A DNA stretch of 64,000 bases from Bacillus_CJ salitolerans (GCF_042680805.1 NZ_JBHUEM010000020.1:326799-390798), one strand, 5' to 3'; shown: positions 1 through 8,368, numbered from the stretch's first letter. Program-made: numbers and translations. The notes: generated by a model not told the origin, from the letters alone.

Positions 1-3
1 TTT

Positions 4-1026
4 ATGAAATATTTAAAACAGCCAAAAATTGAAGATATTATTTTTATTGTTTTTTTGATTGTGTCATGCCTAATCCTATTAATTATTGGCTTATATTCAA
101 TAAAACAATCTGAAATGGATAAATTATCAAATGATTTTTATAGCAAAAATAGTATTCATTTATTAGTAAATGAAAAAAAATATAACCTTTTTGATGAAGT
201 TGAACAATACCTAAACAACCATGAATTTATACTTTTTAAAGAACACATTTCATCAAATCCTAACCTAAAGGGTGTTTATTCAAATGGAGATATTGATATA
301 CCTCCACTAATAAAAGGAACTTTTTTTGAAAAGGAAGACTACGAAAGGGAAAGAAAAGTAGCGGTTATTGGAAGAGATGTTAAAGAAATAGTGGTGAAGA
401 ACAATAAAAGTTTTATTTATTTTAACAATATTCCATACGAAATAATCGGAGTAATGGGTGGGCCTTTTAAATCTAAATTAGATTATTCAATTTATATTAA
501 TTTAACAACCTTACCTAAAAGTACGTCTACAAACGTTTTATATGTTATTGATGGAAGTCGTAAAACTAAACACACTGTACAAAAATTTCTTATTAAAGAA
601 AATAAAAAAATAGTAGAGTTGGATATAGAAAGAAAAGGGAGTTCAGTTATTATTAATGAAAACATTAGTGGAAATTTATTAAACTTCTTATTTCTATTAA
701 TACTGTTATGTTCAAATATATTAAGTTTTTCCTTTTGGATTTATAAGAAGAGGTTATTGATTTCTGTTCAATATTTAATTGGGTTAAATTTATTGTTTAT
801 ATTTTTCATATTAGCGAAAAATTATCTCCTAATGTTAATATTTTCTTTTGGTGTTGGTTTTCTTCTTTTTATAGCCTTCAATATTAATGAATATATAAGT
901 AACAGCACGGAGTTAAATAATATATTTTTAACTGGTTTTGCGTCATATATTGCTTTAAACCTCGTTCTATTCCTAATTACAATACCAACTTTTTCCCCAA
1001 TAAAATTAATGAAGGTGTTGAAATAA
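4..1026 (+). CDS. FtsX-like ABC transporter permease, first subunit
   Basis: A 340-residue membrane protein with one helix at about residues 12-34, a long extracytoplasmic stretch (about 35-220) and a C-terminal cluster of helices (about 225-335). That is the topology of FtsX/MacB permeases. It is followed after 2 bases by a second permease of the same layout and then an ABC ATPase, so the three probably form one transporter. The arrangement recalls exporters of the lactococcin-972/bacteriocin-associated type, where one larger DUF1430-like protein is usual. No substrate can be read from the sequence. The ATG is at base 4, so the ribosome binding site and any longer N-terminus are outside the window; the start is plausible because the first helix follows directly. 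Confidence 0.7.
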   Translation: MKYLKQPKIEDIIFIVFLIVSCLILLIIGLYSIKQSEMDKLSNDFYSKNSIHLLVNEKKYNLFDEVEQYLNNHEFILFKEHISSNPNLKGVYSNGDIDIPPLIKGTFFEKEDYERERKVAVIGRDVKEIVVKNNKSFIYFNNIPYEIIGVMGGPFKSKLDYSIYINLTTLPKSTSTNVLYVIDGSRKTKHTVQKFLIKENKKIVELDIERKGSSVIINENISGNLLNFLFLLILLCSNILSFSFWIYKKRLLISVQYLIGLNLLFIFFILAKNYLLMLIFSFGVGFLLFIAFNINEYISNSTELNNIFLTGFASYIALNLVLFLITIPTFSPIKLMKVLK

Positions 1027-1028
1027 AC

Positions 1029-2306
1029 ATGCTACAAGTTTTAATAGAGGTCAAAGAAAGTATAAAAAAACGTAAATTTTTTACGATTTTAATATTTATC
1101 AATACATTATTATTTTTTATATTATTAACAGCCTTATACCTACATTATTTTAATGTAGAAACAAAAACGAAAAGTTTTTATGCACAATATGAAGGGAAAA
1201 ACATCTATCAATTAACGGATAATTTATATGGAGAAGAAGAAAAAGAATATTTTTCTTCTTCTGTAGGTTTAGATAGAATAAAAGGTTTTCATGAACATGT
1301 ATCAAACCATGAAGATTTTATTTATCTAAACACAAACTTACAACCACTAGGAGTTACCAACTTTAAAGGTTCGGACTTATTTCTTTATGGATATGAAGAA
1401 GGGATGGCTACGCCTGCATTTACAAAAGATGGGGAAAAATATGAGGTGGTAAAGTCTATCCAACTTAACGATAAAATTTTCTCCATGTTTAACCTTTCTG
1501 TAGAAAATGGTAGTATTTTTGATAAACAGGATTATTATTATTCACCAAATAAGACAATACCTATAATTTTAGGTTCGGAATATAATTCAATCTACAGTAT
1601 AGGAGACAAAGTAAATTTTGATTACATTGATACTAAATTAGAAGGTAAAGTAATTGGTATTCTCCCTTCTAATACAATTATTCCAGTAAAGAATAATATA
1701 GAATTTAGTATTGACAGATATTTTATAATACCAGAATTTTTAATGGATTATGTTTCTCAAAATAATAATGACCTATTATTACAGCAGAGACATTATTTAA
1801 ATCTAATAAACGGCCAAATCTATACAGATATGGATCAATTAGAAATAAGGAAAAAAATCAATGAATTATCTGAAAAAACCGACTTTCAAAGTGTAACAGT
1901 TATTGGAGCTAACGAGATTGGAATAAACATAATGTTCTCAATGTTACAACACAATAAGATACTAATTATTACATTGACCGTATTTTTGTTTTTATTTGCT
2001 GTATTTTGCATCGCTCTTTCACTTATCATGAAATGGCATATTAATGTTAAGAGATATGCTATTCATCTTATTTCGGGTGCAACAATAAACAAAGTTTTTT
2101 CTTATTCCTTTATTGAAATATTTTTCACTGTATTTATCGCGGTAGTTTTAGTATTTATATTTTCACTTTCAATCGGTATACTACCTATTAATTATTTTAT
2201 ATCAATGATAGTTTTAGCATTATTGTTAACATTGTTAGGAACTTTTCCTTTGTATATAAATCTTACAAAACTTAGAGTAACAATGATCTTAAAACGAAAG
2301 GACTGA
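1029..2306 (+). CDS. FtsX-like ABC transporter permease, second subunit
   Basis: A 425-residue protein with an N-terminal helix (about 15-37), a large outside domain (about 40-305) and three C-terminal helices (about 310-335, 358-382, 388-412), again the MacB/FtsX pattern. It starts 2 bases after the previous stop, with AAGGTG about 10 bases upstream, and ends 4 bases before the ATPase gene, so translation is coupled through the operon. Established knowledge: such permeases pair with LolD/MacB-type ATPases and move peptides or lipids, or resist antimicrobial peptides, rather than import nutrients. Which of these applies here is not shown. Sequence composition is very AT-rich, like the next few kilobases. 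Confidence 0.72.
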   Translation: MLQVLIEVKESIKKRKFFTILIFINTLLFFILLTALYLHYFNVETKTKSFYAQYEGKNIYQLTDNLYGEEEKEYFSSSVGLDRIKGFHEHVSNHEDFIYLNTNLQPLGVTNFKGSDLFLYGYEEGMATPAFTKDGEKYEVVKSIQLNDKIFSMFNLSVENGSIFDKQDYYYSPNKTIPIILGSEYNSIYSIGDKVNFDYIDTKLEGKVIGILPSNTIIPVKNNIEFSIDRYFIIPEFLMDYVSQNNNDLLLQQRHYLNLINGQIYTDMDQLEIRKKINELSEKTDFQSVTVIGANEIGINIMFSMLQHNKILIITLTVFLFLFAVFCIALSLIMKWHINVKRYAIHLISGATINKVFSYSFIEIFFTVFIAVVLVFIFSLSIGILPINYFISMIVLALLLTLLGTFPLYINLTKLRVTMILKRKD

Positions 2307-2310
2307 TAAT

Positions 2311-2973
2311 TTGATTAAACTTGAGAATTTAGAAAAATATTACATTAGTAAAAATATTAAAATGAATGTTTTAAAAGGAATTAATCTCTCTATTAATGAG
2401 GGTGAAATGGTAGCAATAATGGGGAGAAGTGGAGTAGGAAAATCTACCCTATTAAATATCTTAGCAGGATTAGAAAAAGCTTCTAATGGAAAATATTTTT
2501 TTTATAATCAGGATATATCTAATCATAAATATACCGAACTTGCAGCATTTAGAAGAAAGAATGTAGGGTTCATTCTACAAAATCATGCATTGATAGACGA
2601 AAAAAATATTTTTGAAAACGTTGCTTTACCCTTACTATATGAAAAAAAATCTAAAAGAGAGATTCAAGAAAAAGTAGTATCAATGTTAACTCAATTAGGC
2701 TTATTGGAAAAAGCTTCTCAATACCCTCGACAATTATCCGGAGGTCAATCACAGAGAGTTGCTATAGGCCGTGCCCTTATCAATGATCCTAAGCTCATAT
2801 TAGCTGATGAACCAACAGGATCATTGGATGAAGAAACCGAACAAGTAATACTTAATTTATTTGAAGAGATAAATAGAGCAGGTAAGACATTTATTTTAGT
2901 CACTCATGATGAGGCAGTTGCAAATAAATGTAATCGTATTATTGCTTTAAAGGATGGGACATTAGTTTCTTAA
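2311..2973 (+). CDS. ABC transporter ATP-binding protein, MacB/LolD type
   Basis: A complete 220-residue ATPase starting at TTG, with AAAGGA a short distance upstream. Visible motifs are Walker A GRSGVGKS (38-45), Q-loop Gln90, signature LSGGQ (142-146), Walker B LILADE (162-167) and the switch His in VTHDE (about 198). Length and the GSLDEET stretch after Walker B fit the group that serves FtsX-like permeases, including the ATPases beside lactococcin-972-type bacteriocin genes. It powers the two permeases upstream. A strong terminator begins 14 bases after the stop, which ends this three-gene unit. No lactococcin-like peptide gene is visible, so the bacteriocin link is only by resemblance. 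Confidence 0.88.
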   Translation: MIKLENLEKYYISKNIKMNVLKGINLSINEGEMVAIMGRSGVGKSTLLNILAGLEKASNGKYFFYNQDISNHKYTELAAFRRKNVGFILQNHALIDEKNIFENVALPLLYEKKSKREIQEKVVSMLTQLGLLEKASQYPRQLSGGQSQRVAIGRALINDPKLILADEPTGSLDEETEQVILNLFEEINRAGKTFILVTHDEAVANKCNRIIALKDGTLVS

Positions 2974-2986
2974 TCAACGTAAGCGG

Positions 2987-3027
2987 AAAATAATCCCCAC
3001 CTGGTATATGGATGGGGATTATTTTTC
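2987..3027 (+). terminator. Intrinsic terminator of the ABC operon
   Basis: A perfect 13-bp stem (AAAATAATCCCCA paired with TGGGGATTATTTT) with a 13-base loop, ending in a T-rich run. It closes the ABC transporter operon. An ATG inside its loop opens a longer frame into the next gene but is unlikely to be the real start. Confidence 0.85.
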
Positions 3028-3133
3028 ACTTCTTTTAGTAAGGAAGAAAATCCAATGTAAGAAGTTTGTTAACACAAACAATGACAGTTATTTAACACTT
3101 TTAACTTTAATAGAATACCCCTCATCTGAAGAC

Positions 3134-3583
3134 ATGTTAAGTGCAAGTTTTGCATTACCGGCTATATATACTGCTATGGTTGCTGTTTTAGGGGCTGCAC
3201 TAGTTATTTATGCAATCCAGACTCTTCAGCCTGCAATGAATGTTATTCATGAAAAGTTAAGGAATATCGATATTAAACCTAGATATAAATCTTCTACAGA
3301 AGTTCACCATATTATTGCACAAACTGCTGTAGGTGCTCTTCCTTCTAGAAGGATTTTATCTAACATTGGTCTAAATGTAGAAATTGAAGAGAACAAGGTG
3401 TCATTAAAGACTGGCTTTCACAGAAGGTTACACACAACATCATACTATACAGCAGTCAACAGCATTATGGGGAAAGTATATAAGCCTAGCTTAAGTAAAG
3501 CAAAAAACCAGCAAAGGATAAAAGCATCCCTTAATGTTATAAAAGCTTTTCTTAAAGGTCAAAATGTATTTGCAAGATTTTAA
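3134..3583 (+). CDS. Membrane-anchored AHH/HNH-like nuclease (toxin-domain protein)
   Basis: The C-terminal half carries EVHHIIAQ (about residues 56-63 from this start) and GFHRRLHT further on, the signature of the AHH family of HNH/Endonuclease VII nucleases found as toxin tips of polymorphic toxins. The N-terminal part has one hydrophobic helix (about 9-30). The frame is open back to an ATG at 3008, but that codon sits in the loop of the upstream terminator. I therefore place the start at 3134 (149 residues), although no good ribosome binding site precedes it. The gene may be an orphan C-terminal toxin tip cut from a larger protein. The motif reads VHH instead of AHH, which the family tolerates. 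The protein encoded next could be its immunity partner; that is inference. Confidence 0.6.
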   Translation: MLSASFALPAIYTAMVAVLGAALVIYAIQTLQPAMNVIHEKLRNIDIKPRYKSSTEVHHIIAQTAVGALPSRRILSNIGLNVEIEENKVSLKTGFHRRLHTTSYYTAVNSIMGKVYKPSLSKAKNQQRIKASLNVIKAFLKGQNVFARF

Positions 3584-3614
3584 AGGCTAAGTTAAGTACT
3601 AACTAACATTCTGA

Positions 3615-3646
3615 CATGGGAGAATTATCTTTTTCCCATGTCAAAT
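3615..3646 (+). repeat. Hairpin between nuclease gene and propeller gene
   Basis: TGACATGGG and CCCATGTCA form a 9-bp stem with a 14-base loop that contains a run of five T. No T-run follows the right arm, so it may act as an attenuator or mRNA-stability element between the two genes rather than as a full terminator. Confidence 0.5.
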
Positions 3647-3669
3647 TAAAACTTTGGTGGTAATATAAA

Positions 3670-4605
3670 ATGTTAAAAATGAACCAAGTATTAAAGATAA
3701 AAACATCTTATGAGATTAGGTTGTCAAATAATCTAAGTTTGTTGGCTCACATAATGAACAGTAAGGTTGTTGTCTATAATTTTCAAACAAAAAGTAAAAT
3801 GTATGAACTCAATCAACTTAAGAACCCCAGCAAATTATTGTTTTCAGAAGATAATAAATATCTCATTATTAAAAACACAAAAGGGGATATTTGGGTTTAT
3901 GAAACTAATAACTTTATGGTGATTAAAAAGTTTAAATCTAACAAGGATTATAAATTGAGCGAGGGATCTGTTTCTCTAGCTCAAGGTAATAAAATCTTAG
4001 GATTAATACATACTCCTGACAGTACGAGTGTTGCTTTATTAGATTTCTGTTCAGACAACATTATAACAATATTAAAAGTTGATAAGAACAATACAATTGA
4101 TATTGAATTTAATCAATATGTAGAATCTGATAATATTCATCTTTCTACTCTAAGTTACTATCTTGACGATGGCGGACCTCGATATTTTAAATTGTTAAAA
4201 TTAAAAGAGCCTATTGGGAAAAAAGATATAGAGCACATTGAGACAAATGACATAAAAAATTGGAACTCTGTTAAATTTAATTATAAACATGGGATTTACA
4301 TTCTCATCAAAGATAACTCGAAGATTATGAAAGTGAAGCAAGATTTTAATGAAATAATTAAATTTATTAATCTTAAGGATATGCATGGTGACATCGGGTA
4401 TTTTTGTAGTTTTGATCTGACAACAGATGGAACACATGCTGTTTTAGCTTATAGTCAGGTCATATTCATCGTTGATATTGTTAAAATGGAAATTACTTCA
4501 TACGAAAAGGTGCCTTATACATGCTTCGCCAGTTTTAGTAATTGTAATCGGTACCTATTAATTGGGACACATACATGTGGTTTTGTTCTGGAGACGAATT
4601 TTTAA
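3670..4605 (+). CDS. WD40/beta-propeller-like protein, possible immunity protein
   Basis: A 311-residue protein without signal peptide or membrane helix. It shows weak, repeated blade-like pieces ending in hydrophobic strands such as YLIIKNTKGDIWVYE and HAVLAYSQVIFIVDI, which suggests a degenerate beta-propeller. I do not recognise a named family. A GGTGG ribosome site precedes the ATG. It lies 86 bases behind the AHH-like nuclease gene in the same direction, the usual position of an immunity gene, but no immunity family is identified. The reading frame continues beyond the TAA for 42 more sense codons that look like another blade, so the gene may carry a nonsense mutation or the propeller may be truncated. 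Confidence 0.55.
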   Translation: MLKMNQVLKIKTSYEIRLSNNLSLLAHIMNSKVVVYNFQTKSKMYELNQLKNPSKLLFSEDNKYLIIKNTKGDIWVYETNNFMVIKKFKSNKDYKLSEGSVSLAQGNKILGLIHTPDSTSVALLDFCSDNIITILKVDKNNTIDIEFNQYVESDNIHLSTLSYYLDDGGPRYFKLLKLKEPIGKKDIEHIETNDIKNWNSVKFNYKHGIYILIKDNSKIMKVKQDFNEIIKFINLKDMHGDIGYFCSFDLTTDGTHAVLAYSQVIFIVDIVKMEITSYEKVPYTCFASFSNCNRYLLIGTHTCGFVLETNF

Positions 4606-4734
4606 CATGAAATTTTGGAAATTGGATTAATAGATGATTTTGAAAAAACGAAAATTATTTTAAGTAGTAATTATGATGTTTCAGTTCTAATAGTTAACGC
4701 AAAAGAAGTAAATTTGATAAAAGATAATAGGTAA
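4606..4734 (+). other. In-frame extension after the propeller gene stop
   Basis: Directly after the TAA at 4603-4605 the same frame stays open for 42 codons to TAA at 4732-4734. It encodes a propeller-like strand pattern (KIILSSNYDVSVLIV). This suggests the original protein was about 354 residues and a single base change created the stop. Readthrough is possible but not shown. Confidence 0.45.
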
Positions 4735-4771
4735 CTGTCATTTATTAAAAATAATAAAGTGATTAATAACA

Positions 4772-4806
4772 AATCTTGATTGGCTACACGCCTTTCAAGG
4801 TTTTTT
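4772..4806 (+). terminator. Probable terminator after the propeller gene
   Basis: AATCTTGA pairs with TCAAGGTT (one G-T pair) across a 15-base loop, with the right arm running into six T. It would end the nuclease/propeller transcript. The rest of 4735-5014 shows no gene. Confidence 0.5.
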
Positions 4807-5014
4807 ATTGCTTTTATAGTTTTACGTTTATAAAATCTGATATCTGAATCAAAAACTCATGATGGTAAGAAAACGTACAAGATTGGTTGCCCGGCCACAC
4901 TTACTACTTGATTTATTTTAGTTTAGACTTTTTTGTCCAGATTGTTTAGAATTTCTTGTCTTTGTTCAAAAATAGAAGAGAGGTGTAAAAAGATTCAAAA
5001 AAAACATATTTTAT

Positions 5015-5044
5015 TATTACGTAAAATATAAATTTGATGTAATA
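5015..5044. other. dif-like palindromic recombination site candidate
   Basis: Two 12-base arms (5015-5026 and 5033-5044) pair as an imperfect inverted repeat with 10 of 12 matches around a 6-base centre, TATAAA. The form, two recombinase arms around 6-8 bp, is that of XerC/D-type core sites. It ends 21 bases before the start of a XerS-like recombinase gene. In streptococci the difSL site lies beside xerS, which is established; that this sequence is a target here is inference. It could also be an operator. Confidence 0.4.
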
Positions 5045-5065
5045 TTATATAGAGGGGGGATTGTA

Positions 5066-6145
5066 ATGCGAGAAAATATTCAGTCAAGGAATTATAACAA
5101 ACTAGAAAACCTACTTACACATTTACCGTGGTATGTTGAAGAATACATAGATAAAAAGAAACGAAAACTTTCTTCAGGCTCATTACTAAATTATTGTCAT
5201 GATTATAAGATATTTTTTGATTGGTTAATTGCCGAAGGATTTTATCCAGGAACATCAAGTGAAGTTCCTCTAGAAACGCTTGAAAAAATAACAACTCAAC
5301 AAGTCGAAAATTTTCTTAGCTTTTTAAACTATCAGCTTAGCAATAAAGATATTACCGTAAACCGTAAGCTTTCCTCTTTAAAGTCTTTGTTTAATTATCT
5401 TCAAAACATAGCTGAAACTGAGAAATTAGAGCCTTATCTAAAACGAAATGTGATGGCAAAAATTGAATTTAATGATGTATATGAAAATCCGGAAACCGTT
5501 GCTAATCGTATGGAAGGAAAAATCTTATTAGGTGATGAATATGAAAGTTTTCGTAAATTCATTGAAACCGGCTATGGCGATATGTTTAAAACAAATACAC
5601 GACTATTAAATTTTTATAAGATAAATAAAGAAAGAGATACTGCATTAGTATCCCTCTTCTTAGGTTCAGGTCTTCGTCTTTCTGAGGTTGTTGGATTAAA
5701 TCTAGAAGATATAGATTTTAATAAATGCTCCGCAAGAGTCATCAGAAAAGGAAACAAAGAACAATATGTATACTTCAGTGAGCAGGCTTTATTGGATTTG
5801 CAAAAGTACTTAAAGATCCGTATTGAACGATATAATATCCCTAAACAAACCCGAGCACTCTTTATTTCAGCTCCAATGGGTCCTAAAGGAACAACTAGAA
5901 GGCTTTCGGCACGAGCTATAGAAAAAATAATTGAAAAATATGCAAAAGCATTTGGTAAGCCTTCCTTATCCGTGCATAAACTTAGGCACTCCTTTGCTAC
6001 ACGTTATCATGCTGAAATTAATGATGTCCCTAAACTTAGACGTCAATTAGGTCACTCATCTATTGAGACAACAATGATTTATACTCACTTAAAAAATGAG
6101 GACTTGAAAAATGCAATTAGTAAACTAAACATGCCAAAAGAATAA
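5066..6145 (+). CDS. xerS: Tyrosine recombinase, XerS-like
   Basis: A 359-residue tyrosine recombinase. It has a SAM-like core-binding domain (about 15-140, including LPWYVEEYI) and a catalytic domain with the full set of residues: Arg204 (SGLRLSEV), Lys228, His304 and Arg307 (HKLRHSF), His330 (LGHSS) and Tyr339 (IYTHL). Length and N-terminal motifs fit XerS, the single-recombinase chromosome-dimer system first described in streptococci and also seen as an extra recombinase in Bacillaceae. AGAGGGGGG precedes the ATG. A dif-like palindrome lies just upstream. No integron, phage or conjugation genes are beside it, so a resolvase-type job is likelier than prophage integration, though it could belong to a decayed element. 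Confidence 0.82.
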   Translation: MRENIQSRNYNKLENLLTHLPWYVEEYIDKKKRKLSSGSLLNYCHDYKIFFDWLIAEGFYPGTSSEVPLETLEKITTQQVENFLSFLNYQLSNKDITVNRKLSSLKSLFNYLQNIAETEKLEPYLKRNVMAKIEFNDVYENPETVANRMEGKILLGDEYESFRKFIETGYGDMFKTNTRLLNFYKINKERDTALVSLFLGSGLRLSEVVGLNLEDIDFNKCSARVIRKGNKEQYVYFSEQALLDLQKYLKIRIERYNIPKQTRALFISAPMGPKGTTRRLSARAIEKIIEKYAKAFGKPSLSVHKLRHSFATRYHAEINDVPKLRRQLGHSSIETTMIYTHLKNEDLKNAISKLNMPKE

Positions 6146-6159
6146 TTGCAAAAGACACC

Positions 6160-6199
6160 TAGTTTTATTCTTCTATTATAAGCTTAAAGAATAAAACTA
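6160..6199 (+). terminator. Hairpin downstream of the recombinase gene
   Basis: TAGTTTTATTCTT and AAGAATAAAACTA form a perfect 13-bp stem with a 14-base loop, 15 bases after the xerS-like stop. No T-run follows, so termination is probable but not certain. The 6200-6680 stretch holds no gene I can support. Confidence 0.5.
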
Positions 6200-6687
6200 T
6201 TTGGATGAAATGTTTTAAAACAAAAAAACACACTTTATGACATAAAGAAATCTAATAATTCTTTGCATGTCACAAAGTATGCTTTTTGAAAGTGACGCAA
6301 AAATGCATAATACCTTCTTGTAGAGACAAAATTTCTGACTGATAAGATAAAGTAACGCCAATATTGTAATAAAAACATCAATTCTATTGAAAAATATTGT
6401 AGAGTACCAATTTTAGATAATTGTAAAGATTTTAATTGAAAATACATTCCGGAAGAGAAGAATTGCTTCTAAAAGAATATGAATTAAATAAAACTGATTT
6501 TATTCTTATAAAACGTCTCACTTAAGTTTGGGTTTATTTACCTCTAATATTTCGATGAATTTCGACTAAATTTTCATTTAATAGGTAATATACTTTACTA
6601 GTGCTTTTGTACAATAATAAATTCATAGATAGGGATGAGGTTTTATAAAGAACAATACAGTTATGAAATGTTATAACTTGTAAATGA

Positions 6688-7020
6688 ACTCGAGTATCTA
6701 AGAAATTTGTAGTAAAAGTTAGTCAATATAATGACTACTCGAGTGACATTATTGGAGTTTGGCAGAAAGGTTCTACCAATTCACTAGGTCATTTGTTGTC
6801 CTGGACAATTCGGATGAATGCACCAACTTTTAACTCACTTGACGCAAACCTTATACTAGCTGCAGTAGCTCATGAATTTGGCCATGCTGTTGGTCTTTAC
6901 GATTTATATTATTCGCAAAATTCCGGCAAGTTATTGTATGGGAAAAATACCCCAGGTGTATCTCATGCGAGTACCCCAACATACACAGATAATTTAGGCG
7001 CAGCACAAGCTGCAAAATAA
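6688..7020 (+). pseudogene. C-terminal remnant of a matrixin-like metalloprotease
   Basis: The frame is open from 6688 (a TGA lies just before) and encodes about 110 residues with the zinc motif HEFGHAVGLYD, preceded by SWTIRMNA, typical of metzincin-type secreted proteases. Upstream signal peptide and propeptide sequence are absent and no ribosome binding site is present, so this is a 5'-truncated relic. An internal TTG at 6793 would give only 75 residues. The Met-turn region reads KLLYG where LMYG would be expected, another sign of decay. It lies 40 bases before a lipoprotein gene without an evident functional link. Confidence 0.65.
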
Positions 7021-7060
7021 AAAGTAGTACTAATAATATTTTAATTGTCAGGAGAAAAAA

Positions 7061-7438
7061 ATGAAACTTTGGCAACTAGCAGTAATATTTATTCTAATCT
7101 TATCTGGATGCGCTAACAATGATTTAAAACGAGAAGTCCTTTATGTAGATAAAGGTACTGGTGTTGGATATGAATTTAAGTCTTATCATGAGATAACTAA
7201 TCAAGAAATAATTGAAGAAACGACCAAAATATTAAATGATTATGAATGGATTGATATAAAAATAAGTCGCATATCATCACCAAATTACCAAATATCTTTC
7301 AAATCGAAAAAGGATGAACGCTTTATGATATGGGTTAATGAGGAAAATCACATGGTGGAAATTGATAATTATAATGGTCAAATAAAAAAACTAGGTACTG
7401 AAGATTCAAAAAAAATGGTTGAAATTTTATCTAAATAA
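7061..7438 (+). CDS. Small lipoprotein of unknown function
   Basis: A 125-residue protein with a lipoprotein signal peptide: positive start, hydrophobic core and lipobox LSGC at residues 17-20, so Cys20 would be lipidated and the rest exposed outside the membrane. The mature part is about 105 residues, Lys/Ile/Glu-rich, with no recognised domain; its size and the strands IKISRISS and YQISFKSK suggest a PepSY-like or small alpha+beta fold, but this is a guess. AGGAGA precedes the ATG. A terminator follows within 100 bases, so it is transcribed alone or with the decayed protease fragment. Confidence 0.7.
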   Translation: MKLWQLAVIFILILSGCANNDLKREVLYVDKGTGVGYEFKSYHEITNQEIIEETTKILNDYEWIDIKISRISSPNYQISFKSKKDERFMIWVNEENHMVEIDNYNGQIKKLGTEDSKKMVEILSK

Positions 7439-7491
7439 ACATAAAAGATCAATTAAATAGCTTTAATTTTAGTGAAGATCAATAATAGCTA

Positions 7492-7535
7492 AAAACACTC
7501 TGCTTCATGAGATTTATGAAACCAGCGTGTTTTTT
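7492..7535 (+). terminator. Terminator after the lipoprotein gene
   Basis: AAAACAC pairs with GTGTTTT and an inner TTCAT pairs with ATGAA, followed by a T-run. It ends plus-strand transcription before the oppositely oriented pseudogene. Confidence 0.65.
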
Positions 7536-7643
7536 CTTGCTATTAATGTAATTATCTTTTATTAATCTCTACATAACAACTTAACTGTAATGATATTATG
7601 TAAACTTATTACTTTTGTTGTACCTTATTTTTTCATTTAATTA

Positions 7644-8297
7644 TTATAGTCCTCCAAAAATAAAGGATTGAATTCTTAATTTTGAAAGAAAAAATACAAA
7701 AATCAAGGTTATGACTAAGATTCGTACCATTTCAAGCTTATTTCTTGCTAAGAAAACTAAAATGATTAGAGCAGCTATAAGATTATACTCCATAATATGA
7801 TTTTACATGTATTGAAAAACGAATATCCCTCGTGTGTTAACAAACTAAATGGAATTGAAGCTATAATTGTTGCACCCCTTCCCTTCCCTCCACTATAATA
7901 TATCTGAAATTGGGGAGGCAAGAGCAATTAAACGCCACTTAAAAAATATTAACCTGGAAAAAAACCAACGATATACATCAAATAAAGATAAAATGACACT
8001 AACAGCTCTAAAAAAATATAAAAACTTAAATGGCTCCAATTATTGGATTTTGACTCAAAAGCGCAATAATTGTACTGACAAAGATCCATATGCCTAACCC
8101 GGTTGTGATGTAACTACTAAGATTCCAACATAAAAACCATTTGAAGGTAAAGTATCGCTGTACTTAGATAAAAATCCAAATATAATACCTAACGACAACA
8201 CTATAAGAATATATAGCACATTTTTTTATTTATTAATCATTTGAGTCGTCCATCACAATTGTTTGCTATGTTCTTTTACTAATGCATCATCCATCAT
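7644..8297 (-). pseudogene. Decayed multi-pass membrane protein (DUF6518-like)
   Basis: Read on the minus strand from 8297 there is a good ribosome site (AAAGGAG) and ATG ATG start, then in-frame stops (TGA, TAA) after 14 and 23 codons. The same frame continues with LGIIFGFLSKYSDTLPS, and later pieces in shifted frames give LGIWIFVSTIIALLSQ, FFKWRLIALASPI and ARNKLEMVRILVI. Together they reconstruct a membrane protein of about 217 residues with several nonsense and frameshift lesions. Order and length resemble the DUF6518 membrane family from memory; a profile search would settle it. The intact ribosome site suggests fairly recent decay. It explains a 650-base region otherwise lacking genes. 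Confidence 0.55.
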
Positions 8298-8310
8298 ACT
8301 ACTCCTTTAG

Positions 8311-8359
8311 AATAAACGAAGTGCTGGTTTTTTTATAAAAACCGGCACTTCGTTTATTC
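8311..8359 (-). terminator. Long hairpin terminator
   Basis: About 22 bp of nearly perfect stem: AATAAACGAAGTGC and GGTTTTT pair with AAAAACC and GCACTTCGTTTATT. It sits 10 bases behind the stop of the minus-strand zinc-ribbon gene and just before the start of the decayed membrane gene, insulating the two. Confidence 0.7.
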
Positions 8360-8368
8360 GCTATACCT

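Noticed and set aside
1..2973. Complete lactococcin-972 bacteriocin cluster
   Set aside because: Only the exporter type matches; no small secreted bacteriocin precursor is seen in the visible part, though it could lie left of the window.
6235..6447. 70-residue minus-strand frame rich in aromatic and hydrophobic residues
   Set aside because: No ribosome site and no recognisable motif; AT-rich DNA gives such frames by chance. It could be an old transposase piece, but I cannot support that.
7867..8097. 76-residue plus-strand frame
   Set aside because: It is the shadow of the minus-strand membrane-protein pseudogene, whose pieces read much better.
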